This document shows positions 46,721-57,011 of a DNA stretch of 64,000 nt, piece after piece. Both the position numbers and the translations under genes were made by a program. The stretch is taken from positions 248,001 to 312,000 of the forward strand of contig CAJQUW010008706.1 of NCBI GenBank assembly GCA_907163375.1, written 5' to 3'. Origin of the DNA: Prostheceraeus crozeri. Taxonomy: Eukaryota; Platyhelminthes; Polycladida; Euryleptidae. The number at the start of each line of letters is the position of its first letter. Position 1 is the stretch's first letter. The notes below the pieces were generated by a model. It worked only from the letters and a program-made list of their open reading frames with translations. It searched no databases and was not told where the DNA came from.

Positions 46721-46862
46721 ACTCCCGAGAATGAACCACCGGCTCTCTTAAGGGCCACCATGGGGCAAGACATGATAGAACCTCCTCGCGGTTTGCCCTG
46801 GGCAGTCTTCGGACTGGCGAATACTATCATTAAGTTGAATCTGCTATCAGTCAACTTGAACA
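46721..46862 (+). repeat. 3'-end module, copy 2
   Basis: Nearly identical to copies 1 and 3, starting CTCCCGAGAATGAACC and ending TCAACTTGAAC. It follows gene 2 and precedes the gene 3 promoter. Confidence 0.85.
46741..46759 (+). terminator. histone-type 3' stem-loop, copy 2
   Basis: GGCTCT CTTA AGGGCC then ACCA, starting 30 nt after the stop codon of gene 2, with CAAGACATGA downstream. Position and sequence agree with a histone-style mRNA 3' end. Confidence 0.65.
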
Positions 46863-46929
46863 TTATGCAGTCGATTGCTATCCCTGAAGCATTCTGATTC
46901 GCTGTTGAGCAATTCATTGTTGAAAACCC

Positions 46930-46936
46930 TATATAA
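46930..46936 (+). promoter_or_regulatory. TATA box of element gene 3
   Basis: TATATAAG context, 42 nt before the ATG at 46978. Confidence 0.75.
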
Positions 46937-46977
46937 GCCAGAAGATTGTAGCGCTTCTCATTCAATTTGAAGTCACG

Positions 46978-47232
46978 ATGGAAGCGACATCTGCCGACAA
47001 CATTCCCGTCTTCACCGATGAAGACAACGCCATTCCCGAGTTCGTCATCCTCGACGAGTGGGATGAGGAGGATGAGAAGAAGGGGAAGATCAAGAGGATC
47101 GTTTGGACGGATGAGGTGTGGACTCCAAATACCACCCGCATCCGAAAGGTGCCAGATGCACCACCACGGCTTAGGCGGTATAGGGTTTATGACAACCTAA
47201 CTGTCATACCTATTGACTATTCAAGCCAATAG
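46978..47232 (+). CDS. small acidic protein (element gene 3)
   Basis: An 84-residue frame from the first ATG after a TATA box. The first half is strongly acidic (EFVILDEWDEEDEKKG), the second half basic and Pro-rich (PRLRRYRVYD). I recognise no family. The stop at 47230-47232 is 31 nt before the third stem-loop. A second frame over the same DNA (46967-47200) is Ser/Arg-rich and is judged a shadow. Confidence 0.65.
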   Translation: MEATSADNIPVFTDEDNAIPEFVILDEWDEEDEKKGKIKRIVWTDEVWTPNTTRIRKVPDAPPRLRRYRVYDNLTVIPIDYSSQ

Positions 47233-47246
47233 TCAACTTAATTGTC

Positions 47247-47389
47247 ACCGAGAACGAACCATCGGCTCTCTTAAGGGCCACCATGGGGCAAGACATGATA
47301 GAACCTCCTCGCGGTTTGCCCTGGGCAGTCTTCGGACTGGCGAATACTATCATTAAGTTGAATCTGCTATCAGTCAACTTGAACGTTGC
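47247..47389 (+). repeat. 3'-end module, copy 3
   Basis: Third near-identical copy, after gene 3. Its minus strand happens to be open and contributes to a 134-residue frame (47210-47614) that is not taken as a gene. Confidence 0.85.
47264..47282 (+). terminator. histone-type 3' stem-loop, copy 3
   Basis: Same stem, loop and ACCA flank as the other two copies, 32 nt after the gene 3 stop. Confidence 0.65.
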
Positions 47390-47726
47390 AAATGAAGTTC
47401 GGTGTAATACTTCCTTTCGACGGGCGTTCCTGTAAAGGGCGGCGGTGAAACCCGTAGCTATGTATACCGCAAGGGACATTCGGCAATGGTCAATCTTGTT
47501 TAACCTCTCTGCGTCATGTTTGCAAGTGATTGCCTCTGTCTCAACGTAGTATGCATTCGCGCCAGGGCGACATTTAGCCAACTGTCGAAGGTTGCCTAAA
47601 ACTTTCCATTGCATACGTTATGAGAACCATGAGTTCTACCTGTCTCTATCAATGAGACGAATTGATGAATGGAATGAAATGGGAGGACACTCACGTGCCA
47701 CACGCAACATAACACACTTCTCTCTT
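47390..47726. other. non-coding spacer
   Basis: No gene supported; the sequence is more GC-rich than the host flank. Confidence 0.4.
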
Positions 47727-48135
47727 CCGTAGTCTAACAAGCTCTTTACACATGGATCGCAGTCGATTGCTATCCCTGTATCAGAAGTGTAAGCTATCTT
47801 AATTTTATTTGACACTATTTCATCTATCATCATCGTCCATATGAAATGTTTTAAGATTTACAAGTTAGACTAAGCGTGCTACTATTTCCAAATGAAAAAG
47901 TATACATGGTTAAATCATCCACTTAAGCCCATCCGTAGTCTAACAGGCTCTTTACACATGGATCGCAGTCGATTGCTATCCCTGTATCAGAAGTGTAAGC
48001 TATCTTAATTTATTTGACACTATTTCATCTACCATCATCGCCCATATGAAATGTTTTAAGATTTACAAGTTAGACTAAGCGTGCTACTATTTCCAAATGA
48101 AAATGTATACATGGTTAAATCATCCACTGAAGCCC
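47727..48135. repeat. 206-bp tandem duplication
   Basis: Copies 47727-47930 and 47933-48135 differ at only a few positions, so the duplication is recent. The words GCAGTCGATTGCTATCCCTG inside each also occur at 46867-46886 next to gene 3. Confidence 0.9.
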
Positions 48136-48167
48136 CATTCAGTAAGATAATACGAAATAAAAATTTA

Positions 48168-48563
48168 TTATGGCATGTATTTCAAAAGGTCTTCATCGTC
48201 AATATCGTCCCAGAGTCTGGCTTCACATAGATAACAAAAACAGTTCAGTTGCTTTAATCGTTCTTCCACTGCGAGCCTCACTTTATCAATATACTCCCAC
48301 TCCTCCATAGTTCGTGGCTGGGAGTTAGGGTTGTACCACTCCCATAATTGGTGGAGGAATTTCGTGCTGGTGATCTCCATCACATCGTCAGTATCGTACT
48401 GGAGATACTTCCACCTCACGCCTGTTAAGTCGGGACACTCCTTCTCACATACACTCTCTTCGTTGTCCGCTGGTAATAACACCTTCTCTACCTTCGTTGG
48501 AGCGTTTGGTGTTGAGGATGGAGAAGAGAATTTTGTGTTTGGTGTTGTCGGAGGGCTTGTCAT
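48168..48563 (-). CDS. unknown acidic protein
   Basis: A 131-residue frame from ATG 48563, with a Ser/Thr/Pro-rich N-terminus (about 1-25), a central Trp-rich part (LHQLWEWYNP, MEEWEYIDKV) and a C-terminal CFCYLCEARLWDDIDDEDLL with three Cys. I recognise no family. A TATA-like CATATATAC about 100 nt upstream, shared with the opposite gene, supports transcription. Confidence 0.6.
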   Translation of the reverse strand: MTSPPTTPNTKFSSPSSTPNAPTKVEKVLLPADNEESVCEKECPDLTGVRWKYLQYDTDDVMEITSTKFLHQLWEWYNPNSQPRTMEEWEYIDKVRLAVEERLKQLNCFCYLCEARLWDDIDDEDLLKYMP

Positions 48564-48660
48564 GTTGACTGTGAATAATAACTTTGAAATGTTTTCTAAT
48601 TCTTAAGTATCAACAAGCAACCAATCAGAATGAACATCCAATGAATGATGAATATGAAAG

Positions 48661-48668
48661 TATATATG
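48661..48668. promoter_or_regulatory. TATA-like palindrome of a divergent promoter
   Basis: GTATATATGTAAA reads as a TATA-like element on both strands and lies between the minus gene (ATG 48563) and the plus zinc-finger gene (ATG 48841). Confidence 0.5.
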
Positions 48669-48840
48669 TAAAGTGACATTCGTGTCATTTCACTCTGTCT
48701 TTGAGACGCATAAGTGAACTGTTGTCTAGCGAATTCTGTTATTATTTGAGGCGTACAAGTGAATTCCAAATTTGAGACGTATTATTTGAGTGAAGTCTCT
48801 ATCTTGTTGAAGTATCAAGCTTAAACATAATTTCGTTGAA

Positions 48841-49335
48841 ATGGTAAGTTGAAAATTTCTTCACTCATCTCCCTCAAACGTGTGGCTAATAGCATCTTCC
48901 TCAATTTCAGGCATCAACTTCATCACCAACACCCTCCCTTCTCGAGGAAAGTTTAGAGTTGTTGAGTCAAGGTAGGTTGTAACAATACACTGAGACTTGA
49001 ACAGAGATGAAAGAATGATTTCTCTTTCAGGTGATGTGAGTTCCAGCTCAGGACTCTCGCGGCAAGGCAACGAGTGGGAATGTGCCGACTGCGGACATAT
49101 GTTTACAAGGAAGCACAGTCTCCTTCGACACATCAAACAACGTGTGTGTCAACGCAAAGCGGTGTCAATCTCCGGAGGTGAAGTTGATTCTGACGATGAC
49201 ATCTCCTTTCCTTGCGATTTGTGCCCTCTTTCTTTTGATAGTCACTTTCAGCGATCTTCGCACAGACTTCAACACACGCATGCAAATGATCACTACACCA
49301 ACGGTACCTCTACCATCTCCCTCATTAATGTTTAA
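48841..49335 (+). CDS. two-finger zinc protein, three small exons
   Basis: The first exon ends right after ATG (48841-48843) at GTAAGT. A second exon at 48911-48971 lies between CAATTTCAG and GTAGGT, and the third starts after TCTCTTTCAG at 49031. The phases fit. The third exon has two zinc fingers: CADCGHMFTRKHSLLRH with a final Cys (C2HC), and CDLCPLSFDSHFQRSSHRLQH (C2H2). It sits just upstream of the polymerase and may act as a DNA-binding regulator or a polymerase partner; function is inferred only from the fingers. Confidence 0.65.
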
Positions 49336-49362
49336 CATAATAATTTAGTACGCGACTACTGC

Positions 49363-52300
49363 ATGGAGTCCAATACTCAAATAGTAGATTTTCCTGAGTG
49401 GCTCCTTCAAAATTCAAACATTATCGAAGCGCTCTTCAACAATTTAGACAATTTTAGAATGAAGGCGCTCATCTACCTTAAACTAAAATATATTAAGATA
49501 GATTTTCAAACGGGTCAAGTGACGGAGAGAATACAGTTTCATGTTCCTTCCTCTTCCGAAGTTGTAGACTGCGAGTCTTGCTAAATTTTCACATTCAATG
49601 TTTAAAATCAAATGTAGATAAATTCAATCAACGCGACAGCGCTCTCATTTTTGATGGTGTGGACTCAGCCATATTCAAAATTTCACTATTAGAAAGTCAT
49701 GCAGCTCGAGGTACATTTAAACTACCAAAAACGTTGTATAATAAGAAAGCTGTCATCAATGTCGATTGTAAATCACAGTGTTTCAAATATGCAGTCCTAT
49801 CCATCCTTCACTATAATGATATCAACGCGAATCGAAATCATACCTATAGCTATAGACAGTGGGAGGATGAACTAGACTTTGAAGGTTGTGATAGTAACAA
49901 CATGAAAATCAAAGATGTAGAAACGTTCGAAAAACATAATAAGATTAAAATTGTCGTTCACGTGTGGGAGAAGGGGTTGAAGGGTGCCCGCTATAATTCA
50001 CGTTCAACTTGTTATGAACGTGTAGTCAACCTCTTATTAGTAAAACAAGATGATAGCGAGGAATGGCACTACTGTGGTATTCCCAAAATCTCTCGCTTGT
50101 ACACTCACTTGGGGCACTCTAAAAGAGGTGAACATTTTGTATGCGACCGCTGCATCCGCTCCTTTTGGAGTAAAGATAAATTTGAAACTCACTATGAATG
50201 GTGCAAGCGAGGTAAATTACAAATGGAACGCATGCCCAAAGATAAAATATTTTCACATAGGGATAATGGTGACCAATTAAGTCCCCTGCGTGTCATTTAC
50301 GCAGACATAGAATGCTACATTGATGATATCATGCACAAGCCAGCAGCCATATCCTGCTATGAAGTATGGCATGACCACTTTAGGAATAGACAAAACAAAA
50401 TGCATACTTGGCAAGGTGAAGATTGCATTTCAAAATTTCTAGAATTTCTCGATAAAGCTGCTAAATTTCAACAATCATATGATTCCCAATTGCAGTGTAG
50501 GTCACTACATATGTCAGATGAAGACAAACAAAAATTTGAAAGTTGCACATCCTGTCCTAAATGTCATAAAACGTTTGATGACGATAAAATTAAGAAAGTG
50601 CGTGATCATGATCACATCACTGGTAAATTTAGAAACGCACTCTGCTCCAAATGTAACTTTTCACTTAGGTTGAGACATCGTACACTACCCGTCATTTTTC
50701 ATAACTTTAAGGGCTATGACAGTCATATGCTCATAAAAGGAGGGTTGAGCCAGATGAAATCGTGGCAGTTTAATGTTATAGCACAAACGAGAGAAAAATT
50801 CATGGCAATGACAGCAAAAGTACCAGTAGATAAAACGAAAGAAAATAAGACAGTCTTCTTCGAAATAAAATTTTTAGATTCATTTCAATTCATGTCAGCG
50901 TCACTAGCTTCTCTCGTTCGAAATCTCAAGTTTCTTCCCCATAGTCAAACTTTGAAGAAACACTATCCAAACTTAACGGATGAAATAATCACTCGCAAAG
51001 GAGTCTTTCCTTATGCGTATTTTAGCTCAATGTCTAAACTAAATGAAACAAACCTTCCTTCCATTGACAAATTCCAAAACGATTTGACGGGTGAAGATTG
51101 TCCAGTAGAGGACTATGAACATGCTCAAGAGGCATGGTTAAAATTTGAATGTAAAACGTTTGGCGATTATATGATCGCTTACTTAGAATTAGATGTCATT
51201 TTGCTGGCTGATGTCTTTCAGGAATTTCGACAAGTGGCATTAGAAGAAGACAAATTAGATCCTGTCCACTTTGTCAGTCTACCAGCCATGTCCTTTAAAT
51301 CAGCCTTTAAAATGACTGGTGAGACCATTCATCTCTTACAAGACCCGGAGATGTATAATATATTTGAGCGCGGAATACGCGGTGGTCTCACATTTGTAAA
51401 TAAACATCATATAAAATCTGAAACAGTAGGTGATGATCATATCCACCTAAAGTACTATGACCAAAATAATTTATATGGCAGTTCACTGTCTAAACCACTA
51501 CCTCATTCCGAGTTTAGTTGGTTAAATCAAGATGAGCTTGAGTATTACTCCAACCCTTCAAACATACTGAAGATTCCAGATGAAGGTGATTGGGGATATT
51601 ATTTTGAAGTGGATTTGATTTATCCAAATAGCATTAAAAATAAAACTGCTGATTTCCCACTCGCACCTGAATCTGGTGAAGTGACTGAAGATATGTTTTC
51701 ACCATTCATGTCACAATTTCATAATAAATTAACAGAGTGTGGACAGCCAAGGTACAAACCATGCCGCAAACTTTTACTCACCCAATATGATAAGAAAAAT
51801 TATCTCGTACACTTCTGCATACTAAAATTCTATTTAGAAATGGGCATGCTTCTAAAGTCAGTTCACCGCATTATCAAATTTAGACAGAAAGCCTTCCTCA
51901 AACCCTACATAGATAGTAACAGTCAAAAACGTGCACTCGCCCAAAATAATTTTGAAAAGGATTTTTATAAATATAAGAATAACAGTCTTTTCGGAAAGAC
52001 CATGGAGGATGTTAGAAAACGTATGAACTACAAACTAGTCGTTGATGAACAAAAATATCACAAATTGACCTCATCACCTCTTTACATTGATAGAGACATC
52101 ATCGATGAGGATCTTGTAGGTGTTAAAATGATAAAATCAGAAGTTGAGTTGTGCAAATCCATCTATATTGGGCAAGCCGTTTTAGATTATTCCAAGCTTG
52201 AAATGTATCAACTCTTTTACAAAATATTAAAACCATGCCCTCTTGTAAAAGAGGTTCGCTTGCTGGGTGGTGATACAGATAGTTTCTTTTTAGGAATTAC

Positions 52301-52808
52301 CACTCAAAAAGATTTAAATTTTAATGAAGTAGGCAAGTCATTAGAAAAATATTTCGACACATCTAACTACAATCCCACTCATCCACTCTATTCCATACAG
52401 AATAAAGCCAAACTTGGTTGTTTTAAGGATGAAACAGCAGGAAAGGAAATAGATGAAATGATTCTCCTCCGTCCTAAAATGTATTCCATGAAATTAAAAG
52501 AATGTGCAGATAGTATTAAGCGTGCTAAAGGTATATCAAAATCCATTGTTCATAAAATGAAACATCGCTCCTATAAGAAGGCCTATAAAAATAAAAATAT
52601 AACGTTTGTCAATATGACAATCTTAAAATCTCAAGTTCATACTGTGAAAACGTACACCTTCAAGAAACGAGCACTTTCAGCATGGGAGGATAAGAGGTGT
52701 TGGATAGGACATAACACATCTCTTCCACATGGACATCCTGACACAAACATACCACCACCCAAAAGAATAAAACTCACGGTACCACATTCAGGAGATGTAT
52801 TGACATAA
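49363..52808 (+). CDS. polB: protein-primed type B DNA polymerase (pPolB) of the Polinton
   Basis: Replicates the linear element from protein-primed ends. An N-terminal domain common in Polinton polymerases comes first (to about 49690). A C-x2-C...H...C knuckle lies near 50141-50205, and a Cys-His DHDHITG...CSKC block near 50554-50660. Exonuclease motifs are YADIEC (about 50299), HNFKGYD (about 50698) and YLELDVILLADVF (about 51181). Polymerase motifs are DQNNLYG (about 51460), NNSLFGKTMEDV (about 51976) and GGDTDSFF (about 52266), all with their catalytic Asp. The length is normal for the family. It converges on the capsid-type gene downstream. Confidence 0.93.
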
Positions 52809-52958
52809 TCATCTTTAACTCAGTATTTTGATGTTGCTTTTTGTAGATATACATGGTTGTTTTATGTATCGCATGAGATCGTTTCTTCCTTGTGAATATA
52901 TGCCTACAGTTAGCTCATTCCCCCTATATCTGTGAAAAGACTTTTTCATATACATATT

Positions 52959-52972
52959 TTTATTTCAATAAA
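52959..52972. terminator. overlapping poly(A) signals of convergent genes
   Basis: TTTATT (minus-strand AATAAA, 52959-52964) and AATAAA (plus, 52967-52972) lie back to back between the polymerase stop at 52808 and the end of the minus gene at 52988. This is ordinary polyadenylation, in contrast to the stem-loops at the left end. Confidence 0.65.
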
Positions 52973-52987
52973 CATATCACAATGACT

Positions 52988-54539
52988 TCACTTTGTTTTC
53001 CGAAACACTAAAGTTACGAGGGATTTAGTATCTTTCACCTGGATGCACTCTTGTAAACCATTGGTAATTTTGATAGCAATAGAGGGTATAGTTTGTTTGA
53101 CGACGGGATGATAGAAAATAGATTCAAACATCTTCTCGACTATTCCATATGAAGCGTCTTTATCATGAATGAAATCACGTAAAATGTATTCTTTTTTCTC
53201 ACCAACAGAAATAGGTAGAATCAAATCACTTTGAATGTAAAGGTGCTGTTCATGTTTATCAAGTGTCATTGGTGTTTCTATACCAATCGTATGCGCAGCA
53301 GCAAACACTGTTTGTAGCATTGTAAAACCAAAGAGTTTTTTTCAAATTTTTACTCAATTGACATTGAATGTCATCACCCAGTCTCAGAACAACGCGTTGA
53401 TTTTCAATTGAAAACGAAATGTGGTGTGTCTTTACATCATATTTACTTTTCATCACATGCTTCAACTTCTGTTGTATATAAGGATTTACTACATGAATGA
53501 AGCTTTCAACTGTATGATATAGACGCGGCATTATATTGATAGCAACTTTAGATTCTTCATAAGACTGGTAAATTTTCTTGATGCGATCGCCATAGATGTC
53601 CACCCACCATTCATCATTAACTGAATCAGCTTTAGTGTGATATTCATGAGAAGCATACACCACACCGCTTCCAATAATAGGTGTATAATGTCTTACAAAA
53701 TGACGCAAGGTTGGAGAGAAATAAACTGTAAGTTTGTCATTATATTTCTGAATAACCAACTTATTTTTGTTCGCCATAATTTTCTCTCCATACTTCTTAC
53801 CCACAGTCTCATTCCATCGTTTTACTAACTCAATAAGTGATAAAGGTTGAACACCACGCTTTTTCAAAATGATGCGTTCTTCGCATTCTACAACATCTTC
53901 ATCAAATATTTTAAATCTATAATGAAATTTGTTGATTCGATTTGAATAAACTTTTTTAACATTTGCAGTAGCAATTGATGTTAGATGTAGTCCATGACCA
54001 AAACCAAGATGTGGATAGAATTCATTATCCAACCTCAGCGTAAGACCTTTAGTAAAAGAATGAAAGCGGAGGAACTGTCTCCCACTCCAATGATGGATAG
54101 TAAATTCATAAGCTTTCTGATTTTTATTCTTCATGATGGAAGTATTACCACTGTTGAATGCCTTAATAATTTTCTCATTCCCAAATGGTTCATAAGAATC
54201 TGATTTTATCTGAATCCATTCATAGTTCCACTTTCCATCTGATGTTAAATTGTATGGGAACTGAAATGCATTATTCATCGTTATTCCATCATGGGTGCGA
54301 GGAGTCAATATCATTTCTTCCAAATCATTCACATTCTGAATATTGCTATCATAGCAAATACTAGAAACGCCAACCTCCCATTCACCTTCTAAATGCAGTG
54401 GCCGATTTAATTCTACTCGATAGTCTGATGGTTTATTTTTGGGAAATTTATTCATAGAAGCATTACTGGGCAAGTAGATTAGAAACGAGTCCTTATTTTC
54501 ACTTTCCATATTATTCACATTGGAAAAATATATTAGCAT
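52988..54539 (-). CDS. capsid-associated protein, paralogue 1
   Basis: Belongs to a family common in Polintons, recognised by LPSNASMNKFPKNKPSDY followed by LHLEGEWEVGVSSICY near the N-terminus and a C-terminal beta-rich domain. A minor capsid or penton-like role is likely but inferred. The next gene upstream on the strand (54549-55946) is a paralogue with the same N-terminal WEVGV block and the same C-terminal strand pattern. The two lie 10 nt apart in an operon-like pair. Confidence 0.6.
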
Positions 54540-54548
54540 ACGTTTGCA

Positions 54549-55946
54549 TTAACTCTTCATTCGGAAATGGAGTGTGATACTTGTCACAGCATCTTCATGA
54601 AAAGGAATCAACGCACCAGCATCGTCATAAATGGCAATATCAATTTGTGGGATGTAGTTTGATTTCAGCTTTGTATAATGCATTTTCTTGAAAGTATGCT
54701 CAGATAAAATACTGCAGCTTTTTGGCTGGTATGGTATCATTGCTAGCAATGGAGCTTCAACATCTCCCACACGTACATCTTCACCAATATTGGAATATAT
54801 CTGAAAATAGTTAATACGACGCGATAGCGACATGTCTGCGCTAGCTTTGGTTACAGTACCACTTTTAAAGATATTTTGATCAAAACCCAAAATGTCCATT
54901 AGAGTTTTATCCATAATTAGTTCAATACCTTTTCCACTTATAGTGAGAGACAAAGTACCTTCTTTTTCAGAAAATGAAATATGTTGCTCATTAATCACTT
55001 CATTTAAATAATCTACAACCAATTTCACCGAAGTAATAATGCGAGGCATCAACACTCTTGTTTCATGTAAGATAACACCTAAAGGCTGTACACACTTTCT
55101 GTATAAAGATACGGTCCATTCTGTATCAAATTGATTTGACCTTTCACATGGTAAATGTTGCATATCAGATTTTCCATGAACAGCTGCAGAACGATGTCGT
55201 AAGAACTGATGAAAATCTTTTGAACAAACTAATACTAGATCATCATCATTTAATTTGCTTATTGCAATATGATTAGATGATTTAATATAAGTCAATGTTG
55301 CCACTTGTTTGCCATCAACTCGAAGGAGATAATTAAATTTCTTCAATAATGTTTCAGGAGTCATGTTTGTCTTTCTTGGCTTAATCACAATCTTCTTCAC
55401 CAACGTCTTCTCATTTCTTGGAATAAGATCTACATAATAAGCTTCCTCTCGATATATTAACTGTTTATGACCACTTATGTGGTAATTAACGTTAAAATTA
55501 TCATAGCTTGTTAAGGCGCTAGCGAGGTAACCTAAATCATTTCTTAAACTTGGACTTAAACCAACAATCCAATCTTTCTCAACTATATGATGTACATAAT
55601 TGTAATCATCATTGTGCGGAGTAAATTGGACAATATGTTTACTCGCTTTATTCAAGAAATCATATATAAACTTTTTACATGATAAGAGATCTTTCTTTGG
55701 CCACTGTGGAATGTATACTCGGCACCCCTTTTCACATTGATAAGCAGCTGTACGCCTCATATTAATAGTCATCACCTCATGATCAAAAGTATAGACACAG
55801 TTGCTATAAACAAGTTGAGTGACACCCACTTCCCAATTTCCATTTAGCTGTTGTGCATGATCAATGGGAGTAGAAAAGAGTGCGGCTCGATTACTAGTAA
55901 ATCTCTTTGTAGCCGCATTGCTAAGCAAAATATGATAAAACGACAT
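54549..55946 (-). CDS. capsid-associated protein, paralogue 2
   Basis: A 465-residue frame from ATG 55946 (MSFYHILLSNAATKRF), with LNGNWEVGVTQLVYSN matching the LEGEWEVGV block of its neighbour and a C-terminal DAVTSITLHFRMK. I read it as the second member of a tandem pair of virion proteins. The start is shared closely with the divergent plus gene at 55982, so the 35-bp gap must hold both promoters or leaders. Confidence 0.6.
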   Translation of the reverse strand: MSFYHILLSNAATKRFTSNRAALFSTPIDHAQQLNGNWEVGVTQLVYSNCVYTFDHEVMTINMRRTAAYQCEKGCRVYIPQWPKKDLLSCKKFIYDFLNKASKHIVQFTPHNDDYNYVHHIVEKDWIVGLSPSLRNDLGYLASALTSYDNFNVNYHISGHKQLIYREEAYYVDLIPRNEKTLVKKIVIKPRKTNMTPETLLKKFNYLLRVDGKQVATLTYIKSSNHIAISKLNDDDLVLVCSKDFHQFLRHRSAAVHGKSDMQHLPCERSNQFDTEWTVSLYRKCVQPLGVILHETRVLMPRIITSVKLVVDYLNEVINEQHISFSEKEGTLSLTISGKGIELIMDKTLMDILGFDQNIFKSGTVTKASADMSLSRRINYFQIYSNIGEDVRVGDVEAPLLAMIPYQPKSCSILSEHTFKKMHYTKLKSNYIPQIDIAIYDDAGALIPFHEDAVTSITLHFRMKS

Positions 55947-55981
55947 TTTTATATTGCTGATCTGCAACTTTGCATAACATC

Positions 55982-56338
55982 ATGAAGACTTGGATTTTGG
56001 ACTCTCTACAATATATCAGAGTTGATCGTGATGGAAACGTACATTTCAAAAATTCTCATGGTCATACATCAAGAGGAATTACATCAACATGGCGAAAATT
56101 TGTCAACCTCAATGATATCATGAGGGATTTGGAATATTTTGAAACATTAAGATTCATCTCCTTGGGTGATCAAGTTTGGCTTCAACATTACAGAAATGAA
56201 ATTCAAATCTACCATTCTCATTCCGCAAACTGTTTCTCATTTCGCAAATACAATTGGGAGAAGTATAGAAGATATATACATCGCTCCATCATGACATTTA
56301 TTCGTCGTGAGTTCATCGCCCTACTATGCAAATCTTAA
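55982..56338 (+). CDS. small basic protein, tandem paralogue a (PC4-like?)
   Basis: 118 residues from ATG 55982. WILDSLQYIRVDRDGNVHF and the later VWLQHYRNEIQIYHS look like two strand-rich repeats, each followed by a helix (NWEKYRRYIHRSI). The pattern of a short beta sheet then W and a helix is reminiscent of the PC4/p15 coactivator DNA-binding domain, but I cannot confirm this. Its neighbour at 56361 has the same layout and about one-third identical residues. Confidence 0.5.
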   Translation: MKTWILDSLQYIRVDRDGNVHFKNSHGHTSRGITSTWRKFVNLNDIMRDLEYFETLRFISLGDQVWLQHYRNEIQIYHSHSANCFSFRKYNWEKYRRYIHRSIMTFIRREFIALLCKS

Positions 56339-56360
56339 TCAGACATGACTACCACACATC

Positions 56361-57011
56361 ATGAGTTGGAAATTAGATTCCCTACAACGTATTGAAACGG
56401 ATCATGATCGAAACGTCTATTTCAAAGATTCAACTGGAAATGTGAGAAGAGAGTTTGCTTTATCTTATCGTCATTTTCAATCTCTACATCATATCATGAA
56501 GGACTTGAAATACTTCTATATGAAAAGACATTCACGTATTGGAAATCGCATCTGGCTGCGCGTCAACAATCGGCGAATTCAACTCTATCATTCCCAACTT
56601 CATACTAACTTCACATTTCATCAAGGTAGTTGGGAAAAGTATAAAAGGAAGGTACATCGCTCAATTTACTCATTATTTCATCATGAAGCGCCATCGCTAC
56701 ACCATCGTCAACATTCTCCGCCGCTTCAGACTCTACACCAAAATCGATCTCACAACATTACACCAACAGCTTCCAAACAGCAAGTATTACCCGGGCCGTC
56801 CTCAAATGTTAGTGGTGAAGATGAACAATTCACGGAATCTTCAACTCTTCCCAAATGGGACTGTACAGATTCTCGGCGCCCTTTCTCATTCATCGGCGCA
56901 GTCAATGCGCTTAGAGCTACAAAGACTACTACGTCGGATATGGAAGAGGGAGAGGTGTGTGATGTCGAATCTGACTGTGGACAATATGGTGATCTCTACT
57001 CAATTGAGTGA
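56361..57011 (+). CDS. small basic protein, tandem paralogue b (PC4-like?)
   Basis: The first 110 residues (MSWKLDSLQRIETDHDRNVY, IWLRVNNRRIQLYHS, SWEKYKRKVHRSI) match paralogue a. The remaining 100 residues are His/Ser/Thr-rich and low in structure, and overlap in another frame with the TBP-like gene from 56683. The overlap suggests either a genuine overprint or that the tail is a chance extension past the conserved part. Confidence 0.5.
   Translation: MSWKLDSLQRIETDHDRNVYFKDSTGNVRREFALSYRHFQSLHHIMKDLKYFYMKRHSRIGNRIWLRVNNRRIQLYHSQLHTNFTFHQGSWEKYKRKVHRSIYSLFHHEAPSLHHRQHSPPLQTLHQNRSHNITPTASKQQVLPGPSSNVSGEDEQFTESSTLPKWDCTDSRRPFSFIGAVNALRATKTTTSDMEEGEVCDVESDCGQYGDLYSIE

Noticed and set aside
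46612-47614. Minus-strand frames (46612-46965, 47210-47614) sharing a common peptide
   Set aside because: The shared part is only the antisense of the repeated 3'-end module; real genes with promoters lie on the plus strand.
53637-54203. Plus-strand frames within the capsid-type gene
   Set aside because: Antisense shadows of the minus-strand gene.
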